Source of the DNA: Rallus limicola
Taxonomy: Eukaryota; Chordata; Aves; Gruiformes; Rallidae
Length of the DNA stretch: 64,000 bases
Assembly: GCA_022605955.1 (NCBI GenBank)
Contig: JAKCOZ010000058.1
Span: 806,001 to 870,000, forward strand
Reading direction: 5' to 3'
Positions 24,601 through 36,900 of the stretch are shown in pieces. Position 1 is the first letter of the stretch. Each line of letters starts with the position of its first letter. The translations under genes and the position numbers were made by a program. A model generated the notes under the pieces. That model ran no database searches and was not told the DNA's origin. It worked only from the letters and a program-made list of their open reading frames with translations.

Positions 24601-27129
24601 TAAAAACTGCCAGAAAAACCTGGGTATCTTTTGCAGAACTGTAAAATTAGTGGCTGTAGGGAATAAAGAATACATGATGTATCTGAATTACAAGCATCTC
24701 AGGAAATATTACTCACAGAATTAATTTACTTCAATCTTGATGGGAACAAAATCATCTAAAGTAAAACCAGACTGAATGGCAGTAAACAAAATTCAGGTTT
24801 TGGGACAACATCAAGTTCGCACCCTTAGCTTCCTGGAATATTATAGAGTAATATTTTAGTTTGCTAATTGCCTAGAATCTTCCTCATTGTCCATTAATAA
24901 AGAATGACACAAATATAAATTAAAAAATAGTTTAAAGCATTAGTCAAATCAGAAAAAGGTGAAAGGAATAAAACTGAAATGAGCTCTACGCAGAAGCATT
25001 AGCTGCCATTTCAGACTGGCTGCAAGGATTGTATCTGGTGTTGTGGGGTGCAACAGTGCAAAAACATCACTGGCAGGTTCTCTTCCACACACCTTGAAAG
25101 AGTGTTACTGTCCCTCTAACAACCTTGAAAAATAGCTTCAGGTCTCAAGACGTGCAAAGTAACTCCAGCATAGCTGAGGACAAGGTAGGGCTGTCAAAGA
25201 TTTTGGTGGCTCATGATACAACTGTGATTAAACATCTCTGCAACTCCAGACAGACATGTGCAGACAGCAAGTCTGACTGTGTGTGCACAGCATGTGACAG
25301 AGTTCAGACGAGCCTCCACACTAATTTCAACACACCAGATTTGCTCTGCATGCACAATTTATTTGCACAGGTACATCAACAGCCTTTGCAGGCTCTGACT
25401 GCTGGCTCCCCCAGAAATAGAGGAAAATCCTGTCAAGTGCCTTACTGCACACGGTATTTTATGTATATGGAAAATCCTGTAATTAATAGGATATCTGGGA
25501 TTTCCTGTATTGCTTTGGTGATCTTTTGCCCTCACGACCCCATGTATTCAGATGATTTTGCATCTGGGTCCAGCGCATCAGAGAACAGGGAGACTCAGTC
25601 CCTATTTCTAGAACACTCAGAGACACTTCATTCACTTTGAGCCATCTCATTAAATAAAACAAAAATTTAGCTAAATCAGAAGCAGAGGAGAAATAAGAAC
25701 ATCCGGGGGCTGATTTAAAAGGAGTTGCTAAGAAAATGAAATACACAGACCTTGGCTCAGAGACAATGAAGAAAAAGAATATAACAAGAAATGACAAATA
25801 CTTGAAGGCTGTAAACACCAAGAAAGGAGAGGAATTTTGGGTTGTGCAAGAAGTAGTAAACCTATGAGTAATAACATTAAATTAAGAAAAGATAAACTTG
25901 CCTTGAAACATCAATTTGTCTTTACAAGTAGTTCTAGCATGATATCAAGCAGTCTTCCAACAGAAAGTTTAGAAGATCCATGGCTTTGGGTATTTCGGAA
26001 GATTTTGGACAAATAATTGAAAATGCTCTGTAGAGAATATATTCCATACTGAGAGCCAGAAAAGTTGCATGATTTAGTAAGTTTCTTTCTTACCATGACT
26101 TCTCTGAATATCTCTTTTTAAAAAAAAAAACAAAACACATTAGAATGAGCTTTTCTAGCTCACAAACACGGTGAAAGTTAATTTGTCTTCTACTACTACA
26201 GAGGTCCTATAAATTTAAAAAGTATTCTACGTTTCTATATTGAATACTGTTTGACACCACTGCATCTAAGTTCAGTGTCACCAATTTAACAGGAAAGACT
26301 AAGAAAAAGCTAAATATGCAGATTGTGAGAAAGAAACAATGAAGAAAGAGAAATCAACAGATATATCTGCTTCATATCTAAAGGATACAAACCACGAGGA
26401 ATCAGAGACAAAAACAGACACAAGCAATGGCAGCTTAGATGACTTCCTCAGTGTGGAGAACTAGACAATGTGGAATCAAGAATTGATCCAGGGGTCTCCT
26501 GGGAAGCTGGATACTCTGTTTTCCCTTCTTAAATCACCAGGACATATATCAGCTCATCTCACGACTAAAATCTCATTCCCTCCAAAAGAAATGTACTTGG
26601 GTAAGTCTAATCTGTAAGAGGTACTAATAATATGCATGTTAGCAATCATAGCACATGAAAGACACATTCAGTGCCTAAATGGTCACATGGTGGAATGGAC
26701 ACATTTAACTGTATTAATGCAACGTGACCACTGAAGTACAGACATTTTTGTATTAAAAGTAATAACAGCACCTTTCAAATGAACAAGACCTTTCTAGCCT
26801 GAAGGGTCAAAAGGGAAAGAATTGTACCTGTTACACATGACCAAATCTGAATCTGTGAAGCATGTTCTCACCCAGGTATTGAAAATATTTGGGTGGCTTT
26901 TATACCTGCTGAAGAATTGAAACAGAGACCTTCCTGACCTTAAATGAGTTCATTTTTCCTTTGTACAAGTGAAAACAGACTCAGCGTAGCTAAAAATTTC
27001 CTAAACTTTACTCTCATAGAGAGGAGATACCATGCCTGCATGTACCACTGAACATCAACTATGACCCATTCTGCTAAAGGTTCTCCTGCCAGCATCAGCA
27101 ACAGCTGCAGATAATCCAGGCAGCTAGAC
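15601..27129. other. Long unique non-coding stretch, no gene seen
   Basis: About 11.5 kb without a recognisable transposon, RNA gene or exon. Simple runs include T14 at 17678-17691 and A11 at 26120-26130. GGGAGT-G-ACTCCC, an AP-1-like inverted repeat, is at 17431-17443. The segment from about 23550 to 23780 is purine-rich. The plus-strand frame at 25125-25640 (171 codons) is among the longest in the window but shows no domain pattern and is probably chance. Confidence 0.55.
17678..17691. repeat. Poly-T run (T14)
   Basis: Homopolymer of 14 T; no retroposed sequence is recognisable on either side. Confidence 0.85.
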
Positions 27130-27330
27130 TTGGAAATCTTCTTTAAAAGCTTAATGATTAATCAAGTCTGGTTTTACAGTATTAGTGCTGTCAGGGGTCA
27201 CGAACGGGCTGATGAGAAGAGCCCAATCCCTCAGAAATTAATTCAAGTCCTTCTAAAGGGATGAAGTAATTGCATCACCAAGGGAAATGGAAAGCATCAG
27301 TTCGAAGTCACTGCTCACTGATGGAAATGA
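27130..27330. promoter_or_regulatory. Candidate conserved element
   Basis: Contains the odd palindrome TTAAT-G-ATTAA (27151-27161), which extends into a PBX/HOX-like TGATTAATCA. It also has a GGGGTCACGAACGGG stretch near 27194-27208 with two retained CpGs, and further AATTAATT and GTAATTGC cores. No reading frame of note. A regulatory role is inferred only from motif density and retained CpG. Confidence 0.25.
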
Positions 27331-29729
27331 AGGGCAGCAGCTGGATCCCACTGGATCACTTTGTAGTTGCTTGCAGCTCTCATGCAGCTTTTAAGTCTCT
27401 GGGGTAAACACGGTGCTGTGCAAACATTGCTGCTGACCACCACTGGCAGCTTACAGGAGAGGAAAATTAACGCAGGATCCTATGGAAAGGTGGGCCAGAG
27501 TAGATCGCATCCAACTGCAATCTCACTTAGGAAATAAAACTTAGTGACTGTATCTGTTATAACCAAGTGATGCTGTGCTCGCATTGCTGGTGGATACCTG
27601 GCATGGTGACCATATGACTGCCAGCTCACAGTGTGGCATATGCATTTCCACAAGAGGAGGCTTTCTGTGATGGCTTCTCCAGTGAAAACACTGGTGTGGG
27701 GGCAATGCCTCACCTTCACGCCTGACAGATGGGAACACACCGACATCTCACAGGTAGACACAGCTCCCTGGCCCTTCTACCCAGGCATCAGACAAAGATT
27801 ACAGGGGAAAGGGTGGTTGCACTGGCTGTTGGCTGACCCATGCTGCAGTTTCCTCAGAGCCCACCCTTGTGAGGTCTCTCAGGTAAAGCAGTTCTATCCT
27901 TAGGTTTATGGGTTTTCTGGTCTCTGCAAAACCTGTCTTTTCCTTCAATGTAGCCCTTTTTTACAGGGGAGCTGAGAGTGGAAAATGGTATTATTTGCTT
28001 CCATTATGTAAAACAGAAAAGGAAGCATCTTCCCAGCTTGTTTATCTTTTCTCCTTATCTTGTGTCTTTTCTTGTATCTTTTCTCCTTATCTTGTGTCCA
28101 TTCTTAGTTTCCCTTCCACAGCATGTGCATTCATACGTATTCTTTATAATGCCATGGAGCCAGGTGGCCACCATGCTGAAGTCTGTAGTGCAAGCTGCAT
28201 CACATGCAGCACACATACTGAAGATGTATAGCCAGAGGTACACACTGAAAATATGCAACCACAGGAATTTCCCTGCAGTGCAGACCTGATAGCCAAACTC
28301 CAGCACATCTCTTGTCAGTCCACCAGGATGCACTCCAAGGCCACTTCAGGCAGCAGAATGGGGAGCAAGGTCATGGGAGAGGGAGCAGAAGGTGGTCATG
28401 GTTCTGAGATGAGCCTGTGTGCGGAGCACAGAGTGTCTGCCTCTTCCCCTGGAAACAGGGGTGACATTAAATGAGAAGCTAGGGCCTCTGACCAGCTGTC
28501 TGGGGAGATGGAAGGCACTGTCTTTGTCACTCTGTGGAAGAATGCTGGGAAAAGGCTGGGCAGGTCTTTAGTCCACAATAATTGTACTCATCTGCCACCC
28601 CCATGTCCCAACTCGCTTTTCCTTCTTTCCCTCTGCACCAACCAGACATGCAGCACTGCACCAGTCAAGGCAGAGAGAGGGAACAAATGCAAAGTATCAG
28701 TTTTCATTTGATAGTTGTACCAGTGGAAAGCAGCAGCCTTTTTAACGAAAAAGCTGAAAAAGGCTTAAGACCAAACCTTGGCCAAAACATGAATCACCAT
28801 AAAACTACACTTACAGAGATCCCCATATAAGGAAATCTAAATAATCATCCAAAGCCCCCTGCACGTTTAGATACACTTGAGCTAACAAGCTTGTCGGCTT
28901 TACTGAGCTGGTGTAGGGGTGGGAATGCATAAACATCTGCATGCCCATGCTTGGAAAGTAGTAAGAGGAAAAAAAATCAGAGAAGAATACAACTTTGGGC
29001 AGCAGTGCTAGAGCAAATCTACACTACTACTCTATCCAAACAGGGAAGTCACCTACTGATCTTGGAAAACATCTGCAAAAGTACAGCTCATACTCACCAG
29101 GTTTCTTTAACTGCCCTGTACTAAAAGCAGTAACATTTGAGCTGACACCCCTCACCCCCTGCTTCGGAGGAAGACTATACCAAGCTCTGTGGAGCTGTAA
29201 TGCAGTAGGTGACAGCGCTGCACATGCATGGAGACTGAACACAGACACCATTCAATTTCTGACCACTTTCTTCTGAAAAGAAGATCCCCATATAAGGGCA
29301 TTAAGATTTGCCCTTTGGGGCTCTGTGGAGGGATTATACACACACACAGAGGCTCAGTCTTTCAGTTCAACAACTTTTTAACCCATTCCTTGGTGATGTG
29401 GATTTGAAACTGCTTAAAAACTGCTTTGCTATTGTGGTTCCCAGATCTGAGGCTGCAGGGGAAGGAGGTGACCAAGGGTTGGCTGCTGGGGATGCCTCAT
29501 AGGAAGCACTGGACTCCTGCCTGCTCACAGATCAGGCTGCCCTGACCTTGCTTGTGATAGGGCTGAAGAGATGACATTTGACACAACCACCTCGTGCACC
29601 CTCCACCATGTAACAGCCTACACACTTGGCTAGGTACTCAGAAGAGCCCCAGCACTACAGCCTTTGAGTCATACCCTAAACAAAAGGCAGACGGAAGGAA
29701 GAGGTACAGAGATGCAGTTGATTCAATAC
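27331..29729. other. Unique non-coding DNA, no gene seen
   Basis: No gene recognised. Includes the short tandem duplication at 28044-28098. Overlapping open frames at 27631-28289 are unremarkable in composition and do not resemble a known protein. Confidence 0.55.
28044..28098. repeat. Two-copy tandem duplication, 32-bp period
   Basis: ATCTTTTCTCCTTATCTTGT plus the following GTC (23 bp) occurs at 28044-28066 and identically at 28076-28098. A CT-rich spacer separates the copies. Confidence 0.9.
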
Positions 29730-29885
29730 AAACAGCTATTATTGGAAGATGATTTCATTAATGAATTATCCCAATTGCAGCTTAGCTAGTGGGCATGTGA
29801 GAAGCCCAAAGTCATCTGCTAAAGCTGAAGTGATCTTCTTTTAATCATTAATTTAGCTTCTTTGGGATGTGTCAGTCCCCCAACA
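29730..29885. promoter_or_regulatory. Candidate conserved element with homeodomain palindrome
   Basis: TTCATTAATGAA (29754-29765) is a perfect 12-bp palindrome overlapping GAATTATC. About 75 bp further on, AATCATTAATTTAGC is followed by CTTTGGGATG. Low-repeat and non-coding. The pattern suits a developmental enhancer, but only motif evidence is available. Confidence 0.3.
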
Positions 29886-31200
29886 GTTTCTAGTCACACA
29901 CATGCATATGGAGCTCACTGTACAATCCAGATGCTACTTTCAGCACACAAACTGAAGGTGCCTCCCATACTCCTAAACATCTTTCTGGTGGGAAGATGAC
30001 AATATGGATGGAAAGGGAGGACAACCACATTAACAAAATTGGGGAAGAGGGAGGGCATTAAGAGAAGGTGACATTGATAGGAGGTGAAAAGAAAACAAAT
30101 CCAGAAAAAGAGGATAATGAAGGAAAAACTAGAAGGGAGGGCAAAGTATAAAAGGACAGGGTATGAACAATAAAAGGTCAGAGAGAGATATTAAGGAATG
30201 AAGGAAATACAGAATTCAAATCACACAGGCAATACAGATGTACTAAAAACTGCTGAAGAAAAACACGCATATTTAAAGGATGGGTTTCAGTTTTCTGAAC
30301 AGAGACATTTTGTAAAACTCATTTTCTGCAGCACCTGTGTTGGGCTGGCAGATGTGACACAGAACCTAACAGAGAGCCAAGCTCTCCTGGAGGCCAGTCA
30401 GGATACTGCACATACCTAAAATTGCACAACATCCCCAAGCTTAGGCAGCTGAATTGCACTCTAAATGTCGATGACCACAAGGAAGAGCCAGACACCCAAT
30501 GAGAGAGGAAGAGAACTGGGACAATAGGGAATAGTAATGGCGTCAAATCTTCTTGTTCTTTAACATTAGTCTTGTGAGAGCCTGAACTGCATGAAAATTA
30601 GTAGCCACTGCTGCACAAAGATGGGCAACCCATCAAAGGGTGGATCAGAAAGATCAGAGTCACTGAAAACAAAAAAAGGGACATACTTGGACCAATTAGC
30701 TGCAACATGAGGTTGAGTGTTTTAAAAAAGCATCAGCTCAATCAGAAGCAGCCATCACATTTTAAATATAGGTTCATATTCATAGTTCAATGTCAGATCT
30801 ACCTAGACCCTTATCCCGGCTCTCAGGGTAGCTAATACCAGCTGCTCAGCTCAGAGTCCAGGGTGAAGGCAAACCTCCAGTGATACTTCTACAGAGCACC
30901 TCTTGTAGCACTACAGTCTTAGCTGATGGACATTCTGAGTCACAAGTAGTATCTTTGCACTAATGGCCTTCAGTGCCTTTCTGTTCTGTGAATGAGCCAG
31001 GGGTCTTTTTGAATGCCTGTGAGCTCTCAAATTCCTCATCACCCTGCATGAAGTAGCTCCACAGATGAATCCCAGTGCAGGTTAAAAGCCAAGTTCTTTT
31101 GACTGCTCTGAACCTGCCCTTCCAGTTGCTAGGTCTTCAGCACCTCATGAATAGCAAAAGATGGTGGAAAATTGTTTCCCTATATCCCCACAAGGTGTCG

Positions 31201-31227
31201 ATTGTGGTTTTAAAAACAAACCACAAT
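31201..31227. promoter_or_regulatory. Perfect inverted repeat with paired RUNX-type sites
   Basis: ATTGTGGTTT (31201-31210) and AAACCACAAT (31218-31227) are exact reverse complements separated by TAAAAAC. Each arm holds TGTGGTTT, the RUNX-family core, in opposed orientation. The inverted repeat is read directly; RUNX binding is inference. Confidence 0.4.
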
Positions 31228-32443
31228 GATTCCATGGAGAAGCTCTGGTGTTTATCCTACTCCTGTATCCCTGAACGAGAAAGCTTGCTTATCTTTTTCT
31301 TCTGTACAGGTATTATTGTACACTGTTAGCAAGACAGAGGGTAGTCAGAAAATCACACTTGATGAACCAAGATAAGGGGCAGCAATCTACACGTATTTTC
31401 TTACACCTTTCCTCTTCAGTGGACTGATCCATTCCCATCAACTATAAACATCTATGAGCAGTGTCACACAGACTTTTATGTTCTTCACTAGTGCAACCCA
31501 ACAAAATGTCTTTTTCAGGCATGTAATGTAACATGCTGTTCGTGGTATCTCTATAGTCTTGTCCACAGCAACCATCCTAAAGAGAAGATAAGGGAACGGC
31601 TGCTCCTATAGCACTGCCAGGCAAAGGAGATGTTCTTTGGCCTTTTTCCTGCTTTGGGAAAGAAAGTTCCTTTCCCACAACTTGGGCAGGAAGAGAAAAA
31701 CATGATTTATCATTAACTGAGCCTGCCCTCTGTACTTATCCATTTGTCTGGATATTCCTGTAGGAAATACAAGGGGAAATATTCATGCCTGTTAACACAT
31801 CAACATACACATATTCAAGGTGGAACGTGTGAATTATACCAGGCATTTGTCTTTCCTGTACACCCCTCCCTAGAGAACCACAGCAAAGGAAGACAGTGTT
31901 TCCTGCAGAAACAAAAGAGCAGAGGCTAAGATGGGACACACAAACATGAACTGGGAAGAACTGGTAGATCAAGGAAGGAGAAGAAAAAGGGGGAAAGTGT
32001 AAGGAGACTGAAGAGAAGGACAGAAGTGGAGAGAACAGAGAGAATCATTGCTCATGTGATGCGGCACAGCAAGTATTTTTAATTGGGCCATCTGTATGAG
32101 AAGGCAAATGACAGTCTGGTTTTACTGTGTATTTTTGAACTTATGTAACCTTAGCATGCTCCCTTATTACAATACATTTTATTGCTAATGATTTCCATCT
32201 GCAAAACAATCTCTCACTGAGGCAAACTGTATGCAGCACATTGAAGCTGAAGTTACAAGCATTGATTTGGTAACTGAATCTGGAATTTCTTGGGATTAGA
32301 TGTGTTGGTTGGGTTTTTTGCACTACTAAGAAGAGAAATTAGCAATTTTTAAATCACTTAAAAACCATTCATCAAGAGTACTGTTCAATGCCTATATTCA
32401 ATGTTTGTAACAGTGCAGTAGAAGATAATATTTTTAGACCAAG

Positions 32444-32463
32444 GCTGTATGTGAACATACAGC
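32444..32463. repeat. Perfect 20-bp inverted repeat
   Basis: GCTGTATGT, then GA, then ACATACAGC: 9-bp arms with a 2-bp centre. The loop is too tight for a microRNA precursor; a dimeric binding site or chance are the alternatives. Confidence 0.85.
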
Positions 32464-33888
32464 AATGTAAGTATCGTACGAGTTATAAAATAATACAAAG
32501 GTCTATTGTTATGTGTGCACAAATGCATATGTGCATAAAGGACATGCCTCCCCAGGAGACTCTGATATAACTTTAGTCAGGAATATAAACAAAAAGCAAA
32601 CACACATCAAACACTCTGTGGGAGACCTTTTAAAATTATTGCATATGCATGCAACAGTCTTGAAATCCATGTGAGCATAAAGTTTATATTTTGACTGCGC
32701 AGAAGAAACATAGTCGTGGCACGATGTGGCTTATTGACTTTCTGTAAAGCTGCTGACCTTTATAAAGGTATATAACAATCTGAAATCCCCACCACAGTTG
32801 TAGATAGGAGTGATGAAGAAAAAAGTACGTGAAGATATACTTCTACCATTGAAATCCTTAACCTACAGTTAACATTTAAACCTGTTTTGTGCTAAAACAG
32901 CAAATTCAGTTCAACAGGCATTATTGTTAGACCCCCATATGTCCCATCTGCACTTAGGTCTGCTTGCTCAAAGTATTCCTCATTTGAAATAGCCATGGCA
33001 AGAAGAAAAAATGAATCTACAGCACAGGACATGACTATAAAGTTGGTGTTTCACACCACGAAGAGTAAGAATGAAAAGGATCTTTTCATTCTAAGACAGT
33101 CTTCCTGCACAGCTCTCTTGGGCAATGTTTATTCCTATATATCCCACCGGCTCAATTTACAGCAGCTTTGAACATTATTTTGGTAGTAACCCATGTCAGA
33201 GCTCTCTCTGGATGTGTGTATCAACCTAAGTGGCACCTGCTCATTTCCTGATGGGTGATAAACTGCTATGTGCTATGTTTAAGAGTGCCAACACGCAGAG
33301 CCAAACTTACCTAGAAGTATTAAAAAAACCACCAACAAACCCATCCACTCAGTTGCCTGCAGAATGTAGGAAACTTCACTCAGCTTATGCAGCATAACTC
33401 TCAAAACCACAGTTCAGCTGTGACTGAATTCATCTGGCTACCAAAATTAAAGATTACCTCCTTTTGCACCAATATACAAAGTCAGACTATGGCAGGCCCA
33501 GCAACTGAGAGAAGTACTTTGTCTTGTAGGAATATGCTATAGCTATGTGTGGGGAGAAGTCAAGCAGCTCCTTAGAGACCTGCAGCTAGGTCCTAAAACT
33601 TCAGTGGATAGACCGCTTCTAGTCATGGTAGGAAATATGCTTAATTAAAGACCACAACAGAGAATGCTTATTCAAGTCTACCTACCACCTCAGGTAGAAA
33701 AATAGAAAAAGAAAGATCCCTGACCTGATTTCAAGGTCCCTGAGCACTTAGAAATCTCATCTGATGTTAACAAAACTGTAGGTGATCAGGTCTTCAGTAA
33801 CAGCAGTTTGCAGAGAGGCTCACTCCACACCTCAGACTAGTTGAGCTAGCAAAGTGTTTTGAAAAACAGCTGCCTAAAAGTGTAATGC

Positions 33889-33916
33889 AATAATAATGAT
33901 AATAATAATAAAAAAA
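33889..33916. repeat. AAT microsatellite
   Basis: (AAT)3, GAT, (AAT)3, then A7. Simple-sequence repeat. Confidence 0.85.
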
Positions 33917-36900
33917 TCAGATTAGTCTGAATGAAATTCTTTTGTTAAAGTACAACAGAGGACATTTGTTTGCTTCCTGCAAAGAAACTGCATTCCTCTG
34001 TATCTTATGCACTAGCAATAAAACTGTTAATCAAAGTCTAATTGTGTCCCAGAACAATACATTCTACTTGAACCAAGAAGAGCCCAGCTTGGCTCTCAGA
34101 TCACATTTTCAGAAAGGGTTGTTATGTCAGACACAAACACACACATTTCTCCACTTAGAAGATCTGAACTTAAGTAGGAACAGTATAGAACCCACACAAT
34201 ACAGCTTTTAATCCTTTTCATTTTGTACGTAAATACTCCCCAATGCTGTTTCTCTTCAAAATACAGTACAAAGCATCAGCAGAACAGGGACTGAATATTA
34301 CTTACTGGGAACCAATAATTCCTAACGACTTTGGAGAAATCACTACTGGCATGGACTGGGCCCAAGTCAGTTCTCAAATCTATGTAACATGGTACGTACA
34401 AAAACTGTGTCAGATGGCAGTAGCAATGGTAAACTCACAGCATAACTTGGAGCCCTTCGGTTTCCCCATTAGGATTTCAATTGCGACCTGCCCTAGGAAG
34501 CTTGCAGCAGAGCTAGAGTTGGTTAACGGCTCCCAAAGAAACCAGGCTATTTTCTTAAATGACAGCATCTTTTCAAACAAGACAGTAGTAGGGAAAATGA
34601 GGTGCACGAGATTATTTAGTAGTGATGAAAGGGCTGGAACCAAGAGTAAGAACTGTTTTCGGTTCTTGGATCAACCATCTCATCGAGCAGCCAAGGTGAA
34701 TTTTGCCTCTGCTCTGTTCTTGCCTGCACACTCCTGCTCTGGACCTTGGCTTGGGGAGCCCGCTTGCTGTGGTGGTACTGCAATAGTCAAGGGTACTTAA
34801 TACAGAGGATAACAGAGAGAAAGATTTCCAATACAACCTCTAAAGCAGAAGCAAAGAGATCCAGAAATCAGGAATAAGTCCATTCTTACTAAGCTTTCAT
34901 GGAACCAAAAGATGTAAACTCAAAGATAATGCTGTCTTAGAGTGGTAACCAAGATTACATTTCCTAATAGCCTCCGGAAAATCCACTTTTCCCACTATTT
35001 TTAAATGCTCTCAGCTCATGTGTGCAGAAATTGTCACTTGTTTACACCTACCCAGTATCTGGAGAGACAGTTACTGCCTCTTCACATGCATATGCACACT
35101 TAAAAGCACTCATGTGTTGCTCTGCAAGCATGTTCATCCACTGACATACTGCAGTTTTGGTGACTACCTGAAAAATCTCACTTAAAAAGAAAAAAATTAG
35201 TGCAAAAAGGAAAAAAAAAAGCTTGGATCAAAAGGTCCAGATTTACATACATCCTGGCTTGTCTAAATTTGGGGGTGAAGGGGGCGTGGTTATCTATTAA
35301 AGGGAAGAGAATTAACTGCTAACCACGTATAGAGAACTCCACAGATTTTTGAAGTACACAGATTTTTAAACCGATGAACATGATCATGACTTATGCCCAC
35401 TATAAACTCAGTGCTTCCAATTGAACTAATTCCTCTCTTCATGAAAGAAAAAGGCCCATCAGGACAATAAATGTGAAAGAGTTAAAAAGAAATCCTTATG
35501 CCTGCTTTGTAAGTGGCATGCCCTTCTGGAAAGCACACCCATTTCAACTTATTTGCTCTCATGTGGCAATTGTGTTTTAATTCCAGTCTCTGGGGGTTTA
35601 GCATGTGTAGTACCTCCTGGTACTTCTGTCAATACACCCACAGTCTCCCCTCAAGCATGGATGTCCCAGTGTCTGAGCGCCTCTGAGAAACACATACAGC
35701 AACATCAGCAGCATAAAAGCAAAAATCTGAAGGCAGGCAGAGAAAACCCAGGACAAAAATGCATCCTTCAACTCACAGCTTCCTGAGAATTTGAATAAAA
35801 GTATGCTTAATCTAGAAGGGTTTGTATTTCCAAGCAGAATGGCTGTGCCAGCTCTTAGAAGGGGCTGCAGCCCACCAGGAAAAACTGGAGGGCTCACTTG
35901 CCTTTTGGCTACTGTGACTAACCTGAGGGCCAATGTATTAGATCCACAAAGCATCTTACAACACACAGAACTGCTCAATGAAGTGTGTGCTAGAGGAAAA
36001 AGCATTCCTGGAGACGAAGAGCCTAGCTGAGCTCCAGCCACAGCCAGAGCTCTGAGCCTAGGTACAGCCTCACATCAGGAGAGAGGAAGGATTGTCTGGC
36101 TGAGCTGTTGAGTCAGAAGCTGGGAGAACACTGCAGGGCATTTGCTGACTCCTGGCAGTGGGTGGGCTCTCCCCTTCCCTGCATAACATAGGGAAGCCTC
36201 TACATAGGTGTTCCCTAGAAATTGCAGAGTTTGGCAGGGAGCTTTGAGCAGGAATTTGTTTTATGATTAAAAAGTCTGTGTAGAAAATAAGTCACAAAAG
36301 AAGGACTAGTTTCAACACCATCCCTTGTACTTAAACTCTAGTAAAGCCATCTACTAACTTTAATGGTATTTCATCTTCAACAGCATTATGGAATCCTGAC
36401 ACCTGTAGTTTAGGTTATTTGTCCATCCATCCCACCTCTTTTCTAACAAGGGAACTTTTAACTTGGCAAAGTCTTGTCCCTCCCTTCATCTTCAGTGAAT
36501 CAGAGTTAAATCCCACAGTGAACTGTAATCTTCCATACCTCAACTTCCCTCCCAAGGTGCATAGAATGTACTGATTTCTCAATCAATAGAAATAACACAT
36601 ATCTATTTAAGTAATTCCTGGCTGCACCATACACTTCGCTGTAACAAGATGATGAATTCTGCTGCCCAGTTCTGTGCAAACCGGGGGCATATTATTAATA
36701 AGACTGAACAGGAAAGGTCTAAAGATGTTCTGAACAAGGTCCAAAGAGTAAGGCTACTCAGTCCAAGAGATAGTGTCATATCAGCTGGAGTTCTCTAGGA
36801 AAAAAAAAATGCATTAGCATTTGACAAAGAAATTAATCTAATTTATGAATCAGTGTAAATACATTGGAAGAGCAGAACTCTGGATCTATGCATGTCAGCT

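Noticed and set aside
25125..25640. 171-codon plus-strand open frame as a gene
   Set aside because: No domain, signal sequence or known similarity, and no convincing splice context; length is within reach of chance for six frames of 64 kb.
35598..36041. 147-codon minus-strand open frame as a gene
   Set aside because: Overlapped by other open frames on the opposite strand and shows no family features; treated as chance.
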